Source: Bedellia somnulentella
Lineage: Eukaryota; Arthropoda; Insecta; Lepidoptera; Bedelliidae
Assembly (NCBI GenBank): GCA_963576735.1
Contig: OY755175.1
Span: 7,580,401-7,644,400, forward strand
DNA: 64,000 nucleotides
Reading direction: 5' to 3'
In this document: in pieces, positions 1-11,451 of the stretch
Position numbering within the stretch: position 1 is the first letter of the stretch
Layout: each line of letters opens with the position of its first letter
Notes under the pieces: model-generated
Database searches by the model: none
The model's input: the letters and a program-made list of their open reading frames with translations, nothing else
Told to the model about the DNA's origin: nothing
Position numbers and translations under genes: made by a program

Positions 1-1602
1 GAAAATTGGCGCACCCAGCAAATTAAAACTTGACTTATCAAGCAACATTATACCAGGCAGCAACTCCTGGAAACGTTGAAAATTGTGTAAGCGCCCCGAA
101 CATGGAAATATTTCACATTTTTGAGTATTAACAGTCAAGCCTATCTCCTTTAAACCATCAATTAGGAGTCGCAAGTTATCAAAAACCATATCTGGTGGCC
201 CACCAATCGTCCCATCATCCAAATACCACACGTTTAGTTTGGTATCAACACGTGAAACAATATTTTGAATGGCCAAACTAAATACCAATGGGCCCAAAGG
301 ATCGCCCTGCTGTGCACCGCTCTGGGACAGAACAGCTGATTGATCGTAAAATAATTTACTAGGAGCATAGTAACACTGATGTAGGAACGGAAATAATATT
401 GGCACATGCTCCTGCACCTCCCTCAATAAAATATCTCTATTCACACAATTAAAAGCATTCTTAACATCTATCTTTACAATCACATCACTGCTCTTTTCAC
501 CAGCTATTGCAAAGGCCCGAGTAGCGTGAATAGCTGCCTCACAGCCCAGAGGAGTACCAAAACCTAGCTGAACAGGCTGCAAGTAACTGGACACTCCTTT
601 AACTAAATCACACCCCACCTTAGCTACTAGCCGCCTTAGTACGCTACCCACGGCAATTGGCCGAATCCCTCCATCCTTTTTCTCCAAAGCGCACAACGAT
701 GCACCATAAAGAAAAGGACAGACTTCACGGTTGACTGTACCCTTCAGCATAAAATTGCAAAGTCTAGTCAAAGATTCAGCCAAACGCTTGCCATTGTCTC
801 CTGCTGAAAGTGAAGTTAGTTCCTTCAAATGCTCCGGGCGTAGGCCATCCAAACCCGCAGCAGACCCATTATAAAAAGAGCTCAACGCGCATGTAACACG
901 GTCAACTGAAACATTCGGCACAGGATCCGTCAAAGTGGGTTCCGCCGGAAACAATAAAGGACGCGATGGGGCAGGGTGCTTACCGCGCAAAGCATCCAGA
1001 GTCCGCTCGTTGTTTTGTGCCAATGAATTGTCGGCGAGCAGCAAACGCACAGCTCCCCTAAGGTCACCATCCTGAACTTTCCTTTCAATCAATTTATTAA
1101 TAGCCGGACGTCTCCAGGCCCGGTATGAAACATCATCAAAAATGGAACCCTTTTCGATATTTTCTTTCACCTTTGCTGTAAGTGAACGTGGATCTTGCCT
1201 TTCTGGACACCTTAACGCTACGTAGGAGAAAGAAAAAAGTGAAAACCAATCGTGAGCACTATTAGTTTTAATACATTGCTCTATGATAGCAATTAATTTT
1301 CCCGCAGCGGCATGCCTAGCACCCTTCGGGATATGCTTTAGGACACTAATTGTCTTCCTGTAATTGGCCAGAACGTTGAAATCAACGGCAGAAGACGGAC
1401 CTGCACTCGAACACGCACCTACCAACGGTAAGGGCGGCGGCGGCGGCGGCGGCGGCGGCGCCGAACTCGCTACTCCTATCGGCTGGGACTGCGATTCACC
1501 CCTGTGCATACGCCCCACATGCACCCTAAGACCGTGTGGAACAACAAAACTACGAGTTGAATCCTCACAATAAGGGCAAGCTGATCTAGTCGTTAAACTC
1601 AT
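1..1602 (-). CDS. RLE-type LINE ORF, N-terminal C2H2 finger plus reverse transcriptase (C-terminus off window)
   Basis: Reading left from an ATG at 1602-1600, I translated 534 codons without a stop to the window edge. Residues 9-33 form a C2H2 finger (CPYC, then H28 and H33). A run of nine prolines follows, encoded by CCG/CCC repeats, then about 60 residues of linker and an RT domain. RT landmarks are the D379-containing motif IDVKNAF, the GAQQGDPLGP block near 447-454 and the catalytic YLDDG at 460-464. An N-terminal finger and DPLGP/YLDDG motifs without an APE domain suit LINEs that carry a C-terminal restriction-like endonuclease. The related copy at 27.2-28.4 kb has that domain. I place it near the R2/R4/NeSL-type group, but the exact clade is uncertain. 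No disabling mutation is visible in this part. Confidence 0.85.
   Translation of the reverse strand, partial: MSLTTRSACPYCEDSTRSFVVPHGLRVHVGRMHRGESQSQPIGVASSAPPPPPPPPPLPLVGACSSAGPSSAVDFNVLANYRKTISVLKHIPKGARHAAAGKLIAIIEQCIKTNSAHDWFSLFSFSYVALRCPERQDPRSLTAKVKENIEKGSIFDDVSYRAWRRPAINKLIERKVQDGDLRGAVRLLLADNSLAQNNERTLDALRGKHPAPSRPLLFPAEPTLTDPVPNVSVDRVTCALSSFYNGSAAGLDGLRPEHLKELTSLSAGDNGKRLAESLTRLCNFMLKGTVNREVCPFLYGASLCALEKKDGGIRPIAVGSVLRRLVAKVGCDLVKGVSSYLQPVQLGFGTPLGCEAAIHATRAFAIAGEKSSDVIVKIDVKNAFNCVNRDILLREVQEHVPILFPFLHQCYYAPSKLFYDQSAVLSQSGAQQGDPLGPLVFSLAIQNIVSRVDTKLNVWYLDDGTIGGPPDMVFDNLRLLIDGLKEIGLTVNTQKCEIFPCSGRLHNFQRFQELLPGIMLLDKSSFNLLGAPIF
1431..1461. repeat. GGC trinucleotide repeat coding for polyproline
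   Basis: A GGC run read on the minus strand gives nine consecutive prolines just after the zinc finger of the LINE ORF. The repeat stays in frame. It also creates a spurious glycine-rich reading frame on the plus strand, which I do not call. Confidence 0.8.
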
Positions 1603-3620
1603 TTTAGGTAACAAATTAAATTCAGCAATTAATAAATTATAAAATAACAATTGTATCAAAAGTTATAGTCACAAACAAAATTAATAATAGGAGCGAACAT
1701 ACACAGACTTCATGAAATGGCAATTTAAAAAACATCTTAAATTAAAGAAAAAATAGGTACAAAAGTTATATAAAATAAAAAATAAATGTATTAAACATTA
1801 TAGTCTAAAGTGAAGTTAGTGAGATGAGCACACTCACCGTCAACATAAAATAGGCAGTAAAAAAGAAATACACTGTTCAATAAATTTGCATTAACAATAG
1901 AACTAAAATCTTAACTGTCACTATTACAACAAACAAGAATTATTTGTTTATATATATTATAGTTTATCACATAAAGCAATAGGAATTAAACAGTTGATAA
2001 TAAACATTATGAGCAAATACACCTGAAAATAATTAACAATATAATATAATATATAAAAAAAAATAATATATATAGCAATTATTACAAAATAAAAATAATG
2101 AGAGTCAATATAATTATGTCCAAATGAAAAATCCTCAAATCCAATGATCTAGCCGCTACGCTGAGGTAAACTCTAGTAAGAAAACACGAAGCACAAATCC
2201 GAAGCACGTCGCGCGAAGTTCACTCCCTCTGTGCGTTTGCCGCCCTCTACGACACTGTCAGTGGTCTTAGTCTTGATGATTCATGACGATGACTTGAGAC
2301 TTAAAGCACTCGGAGTTGGAACCCGTGGTGTTAAGATATACATTTAGCCTGCAGCAACTGCGCCAATTTCGCTACGGTGTTGGGTGACATCACTGGCGAA
2401 AATGTTGTACATTTAGACCATTATTTTTTGTAGTTGATATGATAACACACATAATATATATATTCCAGTTGGGTAGCACTGTACTCGTTCCATCCAATAC
2501 CGCCATTAATTTAAATAAATAATTTCTAAGATCTTTGGTAGAAACTTATTATTTAATATTAATACGCAGATAGTAATCCATTCACGGTATTTAAGATCCG
2601 AAATATAACAACCCTTCTATTTTCCGTAGCAAACAGCTCTCTCTAGCGTCGAGTTTGTGAACTAATTGCTATTACATTCAATTTAATCTCGTGAATCGAT
2701 CATTTTGCTTCAGTTAGTTCGACGCTTAGAGACTAGGTGGCGCTGTCTTACTGTGATTAAAAGTACTGGAGAAGGTCTGTAATTAATCAGGATAAAGTAC
2801 TCTTCATTTGGGATTGAAAAGGTAAAATTAATTATATACATCTAACAATATTTTTTACAGTATTTATAATCGGTTGAATCATTAATTTATTTATATATAT
2901 TACCTTAAATTTATGTATTATTATGTATGAGTATTTATATCTGAGTGTAGGTTAAGTTTCTCGTCGCATTTACTGGCACTTAGGCTTTAGGTTGTTAAAA
3001 GACTAATCAAATAAATTATAAACTTTTACAATACCATCACCGTAGCAAAAAAGGTGTGAAAACTCAGGATTTATATGTACTTCTTATGAAAGGGCTTACA
3101 TTATAACAGGACTATAGACGGGTGCGTAATAAAAATCTCAACAAAACTTTCAAGACTTAAACTGTTATAAATCTTAATAACTGTCACTTTAAATCAAATT
3201 AAATTAAACACAATGTCATAAAGTTCTAATCCGCTGTTACTTAAAGTGCTGGGGAAGTTTTAATTAGTTCTTAGTAGCGTAAAAACATTATGAAGTTAAA
3301 TTAACAGAAATTTTCCGAGCGAGAGATTGCATCTTGTCATTCGATTAGGGAAGTGTTCACTTAATACTGCCATTCCAGAAAATGGCGACCGTCCGTCCTC
3401 TGCGAGCAAATTACATAGCTCACGAATCACGGAACGGAATGCGACAAAAATTGTTTGTTATTTGTCAAGATTATTTAATTGTGCAGTATCAACTTAAAAA
3501 TGCACTATTCCACTTATTACTGATAGGTATAAAAGAAGAATTAATACCAGTTTTTGCCTAGCGACGTGATAAAAACCTTTATTGTAATGATTATTTGGTC
3601 ATCATATATCCAGGATATCA
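1603..3620. other. AT-rich non-coding stretch, probably including the LINE 5' UTR
   Basis: No gene-like frame is seen. The part nearest 1602 would be the 5' untranslated region of the minus-strand LINE, but I cannot find its 5' boundary. The rest is AT-rich with scattered short homopolymers. Confidence 0.4.
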
Positions 3621-3623
3621 TTT

Positions 3624-3645
3624 TTATTTATTTATTTATTTATTA
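3624..3645. repeat. TTTA tetranucleotide repeat
   Basis: A short TTTA array lies just upstream of the APE-RT LINE. It mirrors the AAAT tail at that element's 3' end, so it could be the tail of an older minus-strand LINE or a target preference. I cannot decide which. Confidence 0.6.
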
Positions 3646-6600
3646 AGGAGAAAAAACAGAAATAGCAAAAAGAATATAAAATAACAACATATAGAACATA
3701 AGTAATAGTTTATATCCGGGATAACGTTTATTCGTGTCTGCTGTACTAAACTAAACAAACCAAAATGAAATGCACTTCAAAGATACTTTCTATCATGTTC
3801 TTCAATGGGTTCCACCTCTCTTGATATATCGTATGTCCCGTTGTCAACTACTCTCAATACCGAATTTTCTAAGTATCGCAAAGCATTCAACGTGGTCCAT
3901 ATTAATGCTCAGAGTATTCCTTCACACCATTCCGATATGCTTACGTCGTTTGATAATAGCAATATACATGCCATTCTAGTTTCTGAATCCTGGTTAAAAC
4001 CCTCTCTTAACTCCTCTATATACCCAATACCCGGATTTAAATTAGTACGTAACGATCGCACGAATAAAGGTGGCGGTGGAGTGGCCATATACCTTCGGGG
4101 CCACATTGCTTACACCATTGTCAGTAGATCTCCGAGTGAATATAATGGGAAGGCTGAGCATCTCTTCTTAGAAGTGCGTCTCAACTTCAGCAGGGTTCTC
4201 CTTGGAGTCTACTATAGCCCTTGTATGACGGTCAATTACTTTGATACGTATGAAAAACTTCTCGATGAATATACTCCTAATTTTGATAACACTATAGTCA
4301 TGGGTGACTTTAATACATGTCTTTTAAAAAACGATCACCGCTCAAAAGCGTTATGCTCCATCACAACAGCAAAAAATCTCCACATCTTGCCTCTTGATGC
4401 TACTCACCATCCACCTCACTCCGATCCTACACTTCTAGATCTAATAACTGTTTCTTCTCCTGACCTCGTCCTCAATCATGGGCAACTAACTGCTGACTGT
4501 TTCTCCTACCATGATCTTCTTTATCTCTCTTATAAAATCCGTACTCCCAAACCGAAAAAGCGTACAATTCTCCAGCGTAATTTTAAGAGAATGGACTTGC
4601 AGCAGCTATGTGAAGATGCAAAAGCTGTTGATTGGGCACAACTAGACAGCATTGACCAGATTGATGAAAGGGTTGAACGGTTCAATACTCTCCTGACCGA
4701 CCTTTATGACAAACACGCTCCCCTTCGTTCAGTCCGCGTGAAACAGTTACCTGCTCCATGGCTTACTGACAAAATCAAAAATCTCATGAGTAAGCGGGAT
4801 CATGCTCGATATTGCTATAAAAAACAACCGACGGATGAGCACTTGCAACAATATAAGGAGCTGAGGAATCGCTGTAATAGAGTGTGCAGAGATGCAAAAC
4901 GCCGATATATCCATACTTCGATTGACGATTGTGACACCTCACAGTTATGGTCATTCCTTAAAACACTGGGCATAGGAAAATCTCAGGCCAATTCTCCTAT
5001 AGATACAGACCTCAATGCACTTAATACGCATTTCTCCACTCCTCCCTTGACCATTAGTGATCAATGTAAAGCTGAGGCTCTGAACAATCTTGTTTCTACA
5101 CCTACCCCTGATTGCCCACAATTCACTTTCAAATTGGTCTCTGGTCGTGACGTTAAAAGATGTATTTCTAATATAACCAGTAAGGCAACAGGTACTGACA
5201 ACGTTAGTACTTTAATGATTAATCCCATTCTGGAAATAATTTTGCCACACATTACAAATTTAATGAACTTATCCCTACTCTCTTGTTCATTCCCTAGAAT
5301 GTGGAAGAATGCCTTCATTGTCCCTATTCCTAAAGTTCCTAACCCAACCACCTTATCCCAATTTCGCCCAATTTCCATCCTACCATTCCTATCAAAAGTT
5401 CTTGAACGCCTCGTATTCGAACAATTTTCCAACTTCCTTTCCACTCACCACTTGCTGAACGATTTCCAGTCTGGGTTCCGAACAGGTCATAGCACTGTTA
5501 CTGCTCTTATCAAGGTCACGGATGATATTCGCTTAAATATGGAAAATCACCAAGTTACAGTGCTTACACTTTTAGATTTCAGTAACGCATTTAACACTGT
5601 GGATCTTGATATACTTCTTGGCATTTTAAGATCTCTTAACGTATCTCCGACAGTCACCAATTGGTTCGAATCTTACCTTAAAGGTCGTCAGCAGTGCGTG
5701 CGCACAGACGCAGAGAGCTCTGCTTGGTGCCCGGTACTGGCTGGCGTCCCGCAAGGCGGCGTACTTTCTCCTTTGCTTTTTTCACTATTTATTAATATCC
5801 TAGCTAAAGAACTTACTTCTCTCTATCACCTATATGCAGACGACCTTCAAATCTACACAAGTGCTCTTCCGGAAGATATAAACTCGGCAGTTGATGTCAT
5901 AAATAATAACCTGGAGATAATATCGAAATGGGTGAAGAAGTTTGGACTTCTGCTGAATCCTGATAAGTCACAGGCAATTATTTTTGGCAGTTCGAGGTTG
6001 TTGAACAAAGCAAATATTGCTCTAGATAAGAAGTTGACCTATGATGGCACTGATATTCGCTTCGTCAATTCTGTCAAGAATTTGGGAGTTATTATGGACA
6101 GTACATTTTCGTGGTTGCCCCAAGTGGAAGCCGTAAGTAAAAAAGTCTTTGCATCCTGTCACTCACTTAAGCGCTTGCAATTTTTCCTGCCTCACCACAC
6201 TAAGATTACGCTGGCGCAGTCTCTACTGCTTCCGATTCTCGATTACGCAGATGTAAGCTATCTTGACCTCACAGAGGAGCTACTTAACAAACTCGAACGT
6301 CTCCAGAATTTATGTATCCGATTTATTTTTGGATTACGTAAATATGATCATATTTCTGAGTACCGCGCTCAACTAAAGTGGCTCCCAATTCGACTTCGGA
6401 GGAATACTCATATTCTCTGTATTTTATATAATGCCCTTAATAATCCTGCTGCCCCCCATTATCTTCGTTCCAAGTTCACATACTTGTGCTCCCACGGCCG
6501 TGCCTTGCGATCACAGGAGAATAAGATGTTGAGTGTACCTTCTCATAACAGTGCTACATATGGTGATTCCTTTGCAGCCAGAGCAGTTAATTTATGGAAC

Positions 6601-7062
6601 TCACTACCAGTTGACATACGGCTGTCATCATCACTAAATATATTTAAAAATAAACTGAAATCCCATTTTTTTAAAACCTTAGGTTGGTAGATTTTATAAA
6701 GTTAGGTATATGTATTTATTTGAATTTATTATATTATATTATATAAGTATGTATATACATGTATATTTATTAAGATATTGTATAGTATATTTGATATAAT
6801 AATTATTATATATATAATTAATATACAGGTTGTAAATAAGTTATGTTTAGTTAAGTTCTATTTAAGTTGCATATATACTTGACCATAATGTTTTAAAGAG
6901 TTGTCTAATTTGTTCCTCACCATAAAGGTTGACTGGAAGAAATCGCGTTAAGGCGATAAGTCCGCCTTTGTGTACATGTACTGTTGTAACTATTGTGTAA
7001 TATACTGTTTGTGTGTTTTTGTGTATGCAATAAAGTGTTTAAATAAATAAATAAATAAATAA
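3646..7062 (+). mobile_element. CR1-like LINE, near full length
   Basis: The element contains the APE-RT frame, a 3' UTR of about 370 bp, an AATAAA at 7029-7034 and an AAAT microsatellite tail ending near 7062. Microsatellite rather than poly(A) tails are typical of CR1-group LINEs. The left boundary is approximate; it is set at the end of the TTTA run. The same type of tail ends the element at 45.3 kb. Confidence 0.75.
3805..6690 (+). CDS. Intact APE endonuclease-reverse transcriptase of a CR1-like LINE
   Basis: This uninterrupted 961-codon frame encodes the pol protein of a LINE: it nicks target DNA and copies its own RNA at the nick. The APE-type endonuclease spans about residues 28-245: NAQS near 34, E61 in SESWL, GDFN at 167-170 and an H236-D237 pair at the usual SDH position. 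The RT spans about 500-800: RPIS at 521, DFSNAF at 591-596, GVPQGG at 647-652 and catalytic YADD at 677-680. The C-terminal tail (LNIFKNKLKSHFF) is of the CR1/Rex/Daphne style. The first in-frame ATG after a stop at 3766 is at 3805. No gag-like ORF1 was found upstream. With no stop or frameshift, this is the best-preserved coding sequence in the window. Confidence 0.93.
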   Translation: MGSTSLDISYVPLSTTLNTEFSKYRKAFNVVHINAQSIPSHHSDMLTSFDNSNIHAILVSESWLKPSLNSSIYPIPGFKLVRNDRTNKGGGGVAIYLRGHIAYTIVSRSPSEYNGKAEHLFLEVRLNFSRVLLGVYYSPCMTVNYFDTYEKLLDEYTPNFDNTIVMGDFNTCLLKNDHRSKALCSITTAKNLHILPLDATHHPPHSDPTLLDLITVSSPDLVLNHGQLTADCFSYHDLLYLSYKIRTPKPKKRTILQRNFKRMDLQQLCEDAKAVDWAQLDSIDQIDERVERFNTLLTDLYDKHAPLRSVRVKQLPAPWLTDKIKNLMSKRDHARYCYKKQPTDEHLQQYKELRNRCNRVCRDAKRRYIHTSIDDCDTSQLWSFLKTLGIGKSQANSPIDTDLNALNTHFSTPPLTISDQCKAEALNNLVSTPTPDCPQFTFKLVSGRDVKRCISNITSKATGTDNVSTLMINPILEIILPHITNLMNLSLLSCSFPRMWKNAFIVPIPKVPNPTTLSQFRPISILPFLSKVLERLVFEQFSNFLSTHHLLNDFQSGFRTGHSTVTALIKVTDDIRLNMENHQVTVLTLLDFSNAFNTVDLDILLGILRSLNVSPTVTNWFESYLKGRQQCVRTDAESSAWCPVLAGVPQGGVLSPLLFSLFINILAKELTSLYHLYADDLQIYTSALPEDINSAVDVINNNLEIISKWVKKFGLLLNPDKSQAIIFGSSRLLNKANIALDKKLTYDGTDIRFVNSVKNLGVIMDSTFSWLPQVEAVSKKVFASCHSLKRLQFFLPHHTKITLAQSLLLPILDYADVSYLDLTEELLNKLERLQNLCIRFIFGLRKYDHISEYRAQLKWLPIRLRRNTHILCILYNALNNPAAPHYLRSKFTYLCSHGRALRSQENKMLSVPSHNSATYGDSFAARAVNLWNSLPVDIRLSSSLNIFKNKLKSHFFKTLGW

Positions 7063-8380
7063 AATACCGATATACAAGCACAGAGTTAGGTACGGATATG
7101 AAATTCAGTAGCATTATGTTTATACAGGAAAAGTTATATTTAACCCTAGAAAGATAATACGTTCCAGAGACGTATAGTAAATAAACCGCTATATAAATAA
7201 AAATGCATATTTTTTTCGGTTTAATACCCTATTAATAATTAAGTTAGTTATAATTTTATGAAATGAAAAACGAATTTTACTAATATATTATTGTATTTTG
7301 AAACTAGAAAATAAAAACAAACTTATTGAAGAAATTAACAAAACGTCTTTCACACATTTGTATTTTTTTCAAAGTAACAATTTTTAACTACAATTTTGGT
7401 TTTGTTTATTCAGTGTAAATACTAATGAATTTTTTAATAATAATAACTAATGCTAACTTATAATTATACTAGATACATTTTTAACACACATCTTTTTAAT
7501 GATTTTCTCAAACAGATATTTAACATATTTTACATTCCATTAAGTCATTCTTTTTAATTTCGACGGTCAATATGCAGAATATCTTTCCTATTTTACAACA
7601 GGCCTTTTTTTGCTTTCATTTTCAGTAGTTTTTTTATATATTGGCCATAGTGGAATCCCCGTCATTTCGGTACAAAAACTGTTCTATTTCTTCCACGATC
7701 AAAGTTGTTAAATACCTTGAAAGAAGTTTAAATAAACGTCAAAATATTTTTAAAAACAAAAATACAAGGTTTATACATTTCATAAAAGTTGCACAAAAGA
7801 TAAGTCTTGAAGACGTACAACACATCGGTATCTTGGTAATGAGTGGACTTACCGCTGTGACGAAGCCTCCTCCGGTTAGCTACGGCCAACCTACTGAGAT
7901 GGCTGAGCAAGACTGCTCCATGCTAATAATCAGTAGGTTAAAAGAGGTAGTGATATTTCAAAATCGCGTACGTCCCGCGGAATTTTCTGAAGATGTAGGT
8001 CTTCAATTACTAGGAGTTAGGAAATAGTTCTTTCAACATTAATATATGGATTAATACTCCTCTTCGTAGCTTTTATGAAGAGAAGTACAGGTTCACTAAA
8101 CATTTCTTTTGTTATGTTATTGTTACTGACCGGATCTGATGATGTCATCCTAGGAAATCGAGAGGAACTGTCGAAACTCACAACGGTGACTAGTTGATGT
8201 TTGAGCTTAATTAATTTATATTGATGTGCATATTACACTTTAGTGGGTTGTGACTGTCACTAAGAGTATGATTATGAGGAAGAAGGACCGTCAATGAAAC
8301 CTCTCAACGTTTTACAGTATCTTCCTCGTAGTTAGACATTATACATTTTTATCTAAGAGAGAACTTTGCCCTCTGTGTTA
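7063..8380. other. Non-coding, no recognised element
   Basis: AT-rich. A 128-codon plus frame at 7641-8027 has no recognisable motif and low-complexity composition, so I do not call it a gene. A stretch near 8130-8190 resembles intergenic repeat sequence, but I cannot delimit it. Confidence 0.4.
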
Positions 8381-8414
8381 TGAAAACGTCTTAAAGAAAG
8401 TTTCATGATGATAA

Positions 8415-8632
8415 CATGTCTTTTCTAAAGGCATTTGTTTTTTTAATTTATCATGGTTGTAAACGATGAGGGAAATAATCGTGAGGAAACCCACATGGAT
8501 TAGTTGTACTTAGTCATGTGACCTTTGATTAAAATTTTAATTAAAGCATGTGACAGTGTATCTGTTCAAAACGGCGATAGGCCTGCCCTGTATCACGTGA
8601 GTACACTGGAGGGCAATTGGCCTAGACCTCGT
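8415..8632 (+). mobile_element. SINE-D body fragment
   Basis: It carries the family body 'tcatggttgt aaacgatgag' followed by 'cgtgaggaaacccacatg', 'agtcatgtgac' and 'aaaacggcgataggcctgccc'. These match the fuller copy at 23.5 kb. The tRNA-like head is missing and about 30 bases are inserted inside. Confidence 0.7.
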
Positions 8633-8639
8633 TTTTAAA

Positions 8640-8909
8640 ACATACCCTTTTTATATTTAAAAGACATCAAACTAAACAACTTTACCCATGTAGTGCTTAT
8701 TTAACGTACTGTAATTTTCAAAATAATTAATATATAAAAAGTGTCGCTGCCTAGATCAATCAAATCTGGTCAAATCACAAGTTTTTTTTTTAATTTCAGT
8801 TGAGGCTATATTTTAGATAAGCATATTTATTATTTATATTTCAAATTTAGCATTATTATTGATTTAAAACGTTAGGCGATAGATATTTAGTTTTTAGATT
8901 GTAATAATC

Positions 8910-8961
<52 letters not shown>

Positions 8962-9520
8962 GGGTAAATTTAATTTTGTTTGACTGGCACCGACTCAAAA
9001 ATTAATTTAAAGAATTTTAAGATTTAGGTAGGTTGAACAGACGCGTATGAAATAAAGAAATTCCTAAGGTGTTAATCACAGTACTCATATTTAATTTAAA
9101 ATCTTATTTCTTTCTTTTTAGTACTTGATTGTTTATTTTCCATGTAAATCATAATTCGAATTACTTTGTGCTAAGTTGACCATTTTTCGGTTTTTTAGTT
9201 TTTGTTTTTTTAACATTGAAGTCGGTTTTCTTTTTGTTAAAAAATATTTTTTAACAACTCCATACGGCAATACCTACCAATTTAGATCCTTTGCTCACCT
9301 TTGCGTCATAAATTCACCTTTGTTGGGATACTGATGCGATTCACACGCTAATCAGAGTCAGCCCATACACTATAATATTGACCAAAAATAAACTCGCGCG
9401 CTTTTTTGTGCTGCGACAAAAGACAAAAAGCCGATGTTTGGAAGGCTTTGTTTAAATAATAAAAAAATAATAATTAAACAACAGCAATTTTTCTTACTTG
9501 TTTTCAAATCTGGAAACAAG
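8640..9520. other. AT-rich spacer with a TA dinucleotide tract
   Basis: Nothing gene-like is present. The only distinct feature is a pure TA microsatellite at about 8912-8957. Confidence 0.5.
8912..8957. repeat. (TA)n microsatellite
   Basis: An uninterrupted alternating TA run of about 46 bases. Confidence 0.9.
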
Positions 9521-9524
9521 CAGA

Positions 9525-10165
9525 CATCCGAGGTTCCTTTGACGTTGTACATACGGGAAACCAATAAAACGTGTAACATTTTTTAAATATCTCGGTCATT
9601 ACGTGACGGAGGACCTGAAGGACGATATGGACATGGAGAGGGAACGCAGAGCGCTGTCGGTAAGAGCTAACATGTTGGCCAGGAGATTCGCAGCATGTTC
9701 TAAACCAGTACGAATTACCTTATTTAGAGCGTACTGTACATCTTTTTATACCTGCAGTCTCTGGGCCAATTATACGCTTAAGTCCTACAGCGCTCTGCGG
9801 GTCCAATATAACAACGCGTTCAGGGCGGTGATGGGTCTGCCGTGGCGTTGCAGTGCCTCAGGAATGTTGGCCGAAGCGCGCGTTCCATCCACGTCCGCCA
9901 TCATCAGGCGGCGCTGCGCCGGCGCGCTCGCCAGCATTCGCGTCAGCCCCAACACCGTCCTGGCCACGATCGCTGGCAGGTATGATTGTCCCTACGTCCT
10001 GCAGTGGATTAGGGTATTGTGTTAAGGGCGGCAAATGTTGTAAATAATAGTTTTTATATCTAGGGTAGGTACTAACAGTAGACTCTAAGTGTACAGTTAC
10101 TAACATTTTATGGATTGTAAAGTGATCTGAAATAAAGAATTTATTATTATATTATTATTTTCAGT
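9525..10165 (+). pseudogene. 5'-truncated LINE: C-terminal end of a reverse transcriptase plus 3' UTR
   Basis: The 140-codon frame at 9603-10025 carries a stretch common in insect LINE RT C-termini: FRAYCTSFYTCSLWANYT, then YSALRVQYNNAFR and GLPWRCSASGMLAEAR. Upstream coding sequence continues back to about 9525 but in another frame (VPLTLYIRET, then FFKYLGH), so there is at least one frameshift. After the stop, a 3' UTR of about 110 bp ends in AATAAA and an ATT-repeat tail at 10140-10160. The APE and catalytic RT motifs are absent, so the copy is dead on arrival. I cannot assign the exact clade (jockey/RTE/CR1 group). Confidence 0.75.
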
Positions 10166-10245
10166 GGGGAGATCTCCCATCTCTCATGCACAGGAGCTTG
10201 GGTTCGACTCCCGAGTCGACCAGTTGACATTAATGTCACGTGATA
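10165..10245 (+). mobile_element. tRNA-like SINE head fragment
   Basis: A pol III B-box-like stretch (gggttcgactcccg) is followed by 'gtcgacc', as in other tRNA-headed SINEs here. The A-box half is degraded. Confidence 0.45.
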
Positions 10246-10280
10246 CCTAACTCACGTAAACCAGAAAAAGGGTTAATCAG

Positions 10281-10355
10281 GGCTTTAGAATAATATATTC
10301 TTCAACCACTTCTGGAAGTTGAGTGGGAAAAATATTGTGACATAAAGGTTGTTAA
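10281..10355 (-). mobile_element. SINE-A fragment
   Basis: A degenerate minus copy of the central block ('cttctggaagttgagtggg', then 'aaaggttgtt'). Confidence 0.5.
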
Positions 10356-10559
10356 GAAACATGTTTGTAAATAAGAATTTCAAGATTTGTTAAACATTTC
10401 CATACTCCTTTATGCGTCCAATTATATTTGAGAGCGCATATTAAGAGAAGTGCGCTCGTAACGACAGTCTTCCCACTTTGTGTCAGGTTATTCGAAAACA
10501 CTCGAAATGGTAATTTATTTGAGTTAAAATACACCTGTAAAAGCAAAATCCTTTGTACC

Positions 10560-10740
10560 ATGTAGTGTCGCATTAGAATAACACTAACGCATTTCTTCCC
10601 GCGGGTGTCGTAAGAGGCGACTTTAGATTATTATCAATGTTATTTTCAGTTGAGCGATATGGTCAGCAGAAATGATTAGCTAATTCAATGATGCTGAAGC
10701 TCTAGCTACCCTTTTTGGAACTTAAAGCCGTGATGATGTG
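10560..10740 (+). mobile_element. SINE-A copy, divergent
   Basis: It has the head 'tgtagtgtcg', then 'taagaggcga' and 'agctctagctaccc', and ends 'aaagccgtga' before a decayed tail. The middle is diverged and shortened. Confidence 0.7.
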
Positions 10741-11140
10741 TATCAAAGTCAATATGTTTTTCAGTTTACTATTTGCTTAGTATAGAGAATGTTAGCCATA
10801 CACATAGTTAGACAACCCGTATCAAGCGAGCGTTTTAGATTACGGATAATGGAAGATATATGAAACTTTAGCATTTAACTCAATTTATTTTATATGACAT
10901 CAAAGTTATGAAAATATTCTTGTGTTTTTTAGGTCTTGCTCTAATGTTGTTTATGATGATAGTGTGTCCTAGTCTTTCTTTCTCTAACGTAAAACAACTA
11001 AGTAATGGAATCACGTTTGACTACCACGGAACTTTTACCAGACCAAGGAAAAATAAAGGCCTTCAGTAGCACTCTTAAGTAACAGTGACAAATGCCGATG
11101 GGTAGAAGATAAAGAGTATAATTTTTTAATTAAAATCAAT

Positions 11141-11400
11141 TACATACATACATATACTAACGGCCATGAATCCCAAAAGAGGTAGACCGAGCTTGATACT
11201 CCTTAGCCACATATTTGGAAGTTGATAGGGGCAAGGTTGATAGGGGAAGAAGGGGGCAAGATGATAAAAATAAAGTATCGTTAGTAATGGGTTTCCAACC
11301 ACATCGCCCGAAAACCACTTAAAAATCCCTACACTCTTAGTCGCCTCTTACGACACCCGTGGGTGGAAAGGGATAGTGACATTCCTAAGCCCTACACGGC
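11141..11400 (-). mobile_element. SINE-A copy, full length
   Basis: A minus-strand copy with a TATG-type tail at its left end, and 'cgcctcttacgacacccg' and 'cctacacggc' at its 5' end (right). The centre contains an extra G-rich expansion near 11225-11260. Confidence 0.8.
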
Positions 11401-11451
11401 AATATCAATTCAAAGTACTTAATAAGTTAAATCACGAATCATATCCTTACT

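Noticed and set aside
1364..1573. Plus-strand glycine-rich 69-codon frame
   Set aside because: It is the antisense shadow of the minus-strand LINE ORF; the glycine run is the complement of the polyproline repeat.
7641..8027. 128-codon plus frame as a host gene
   Set aside because: There is no recognisable motif, its composition is AT-driven, and I saw no splice or promoter support.
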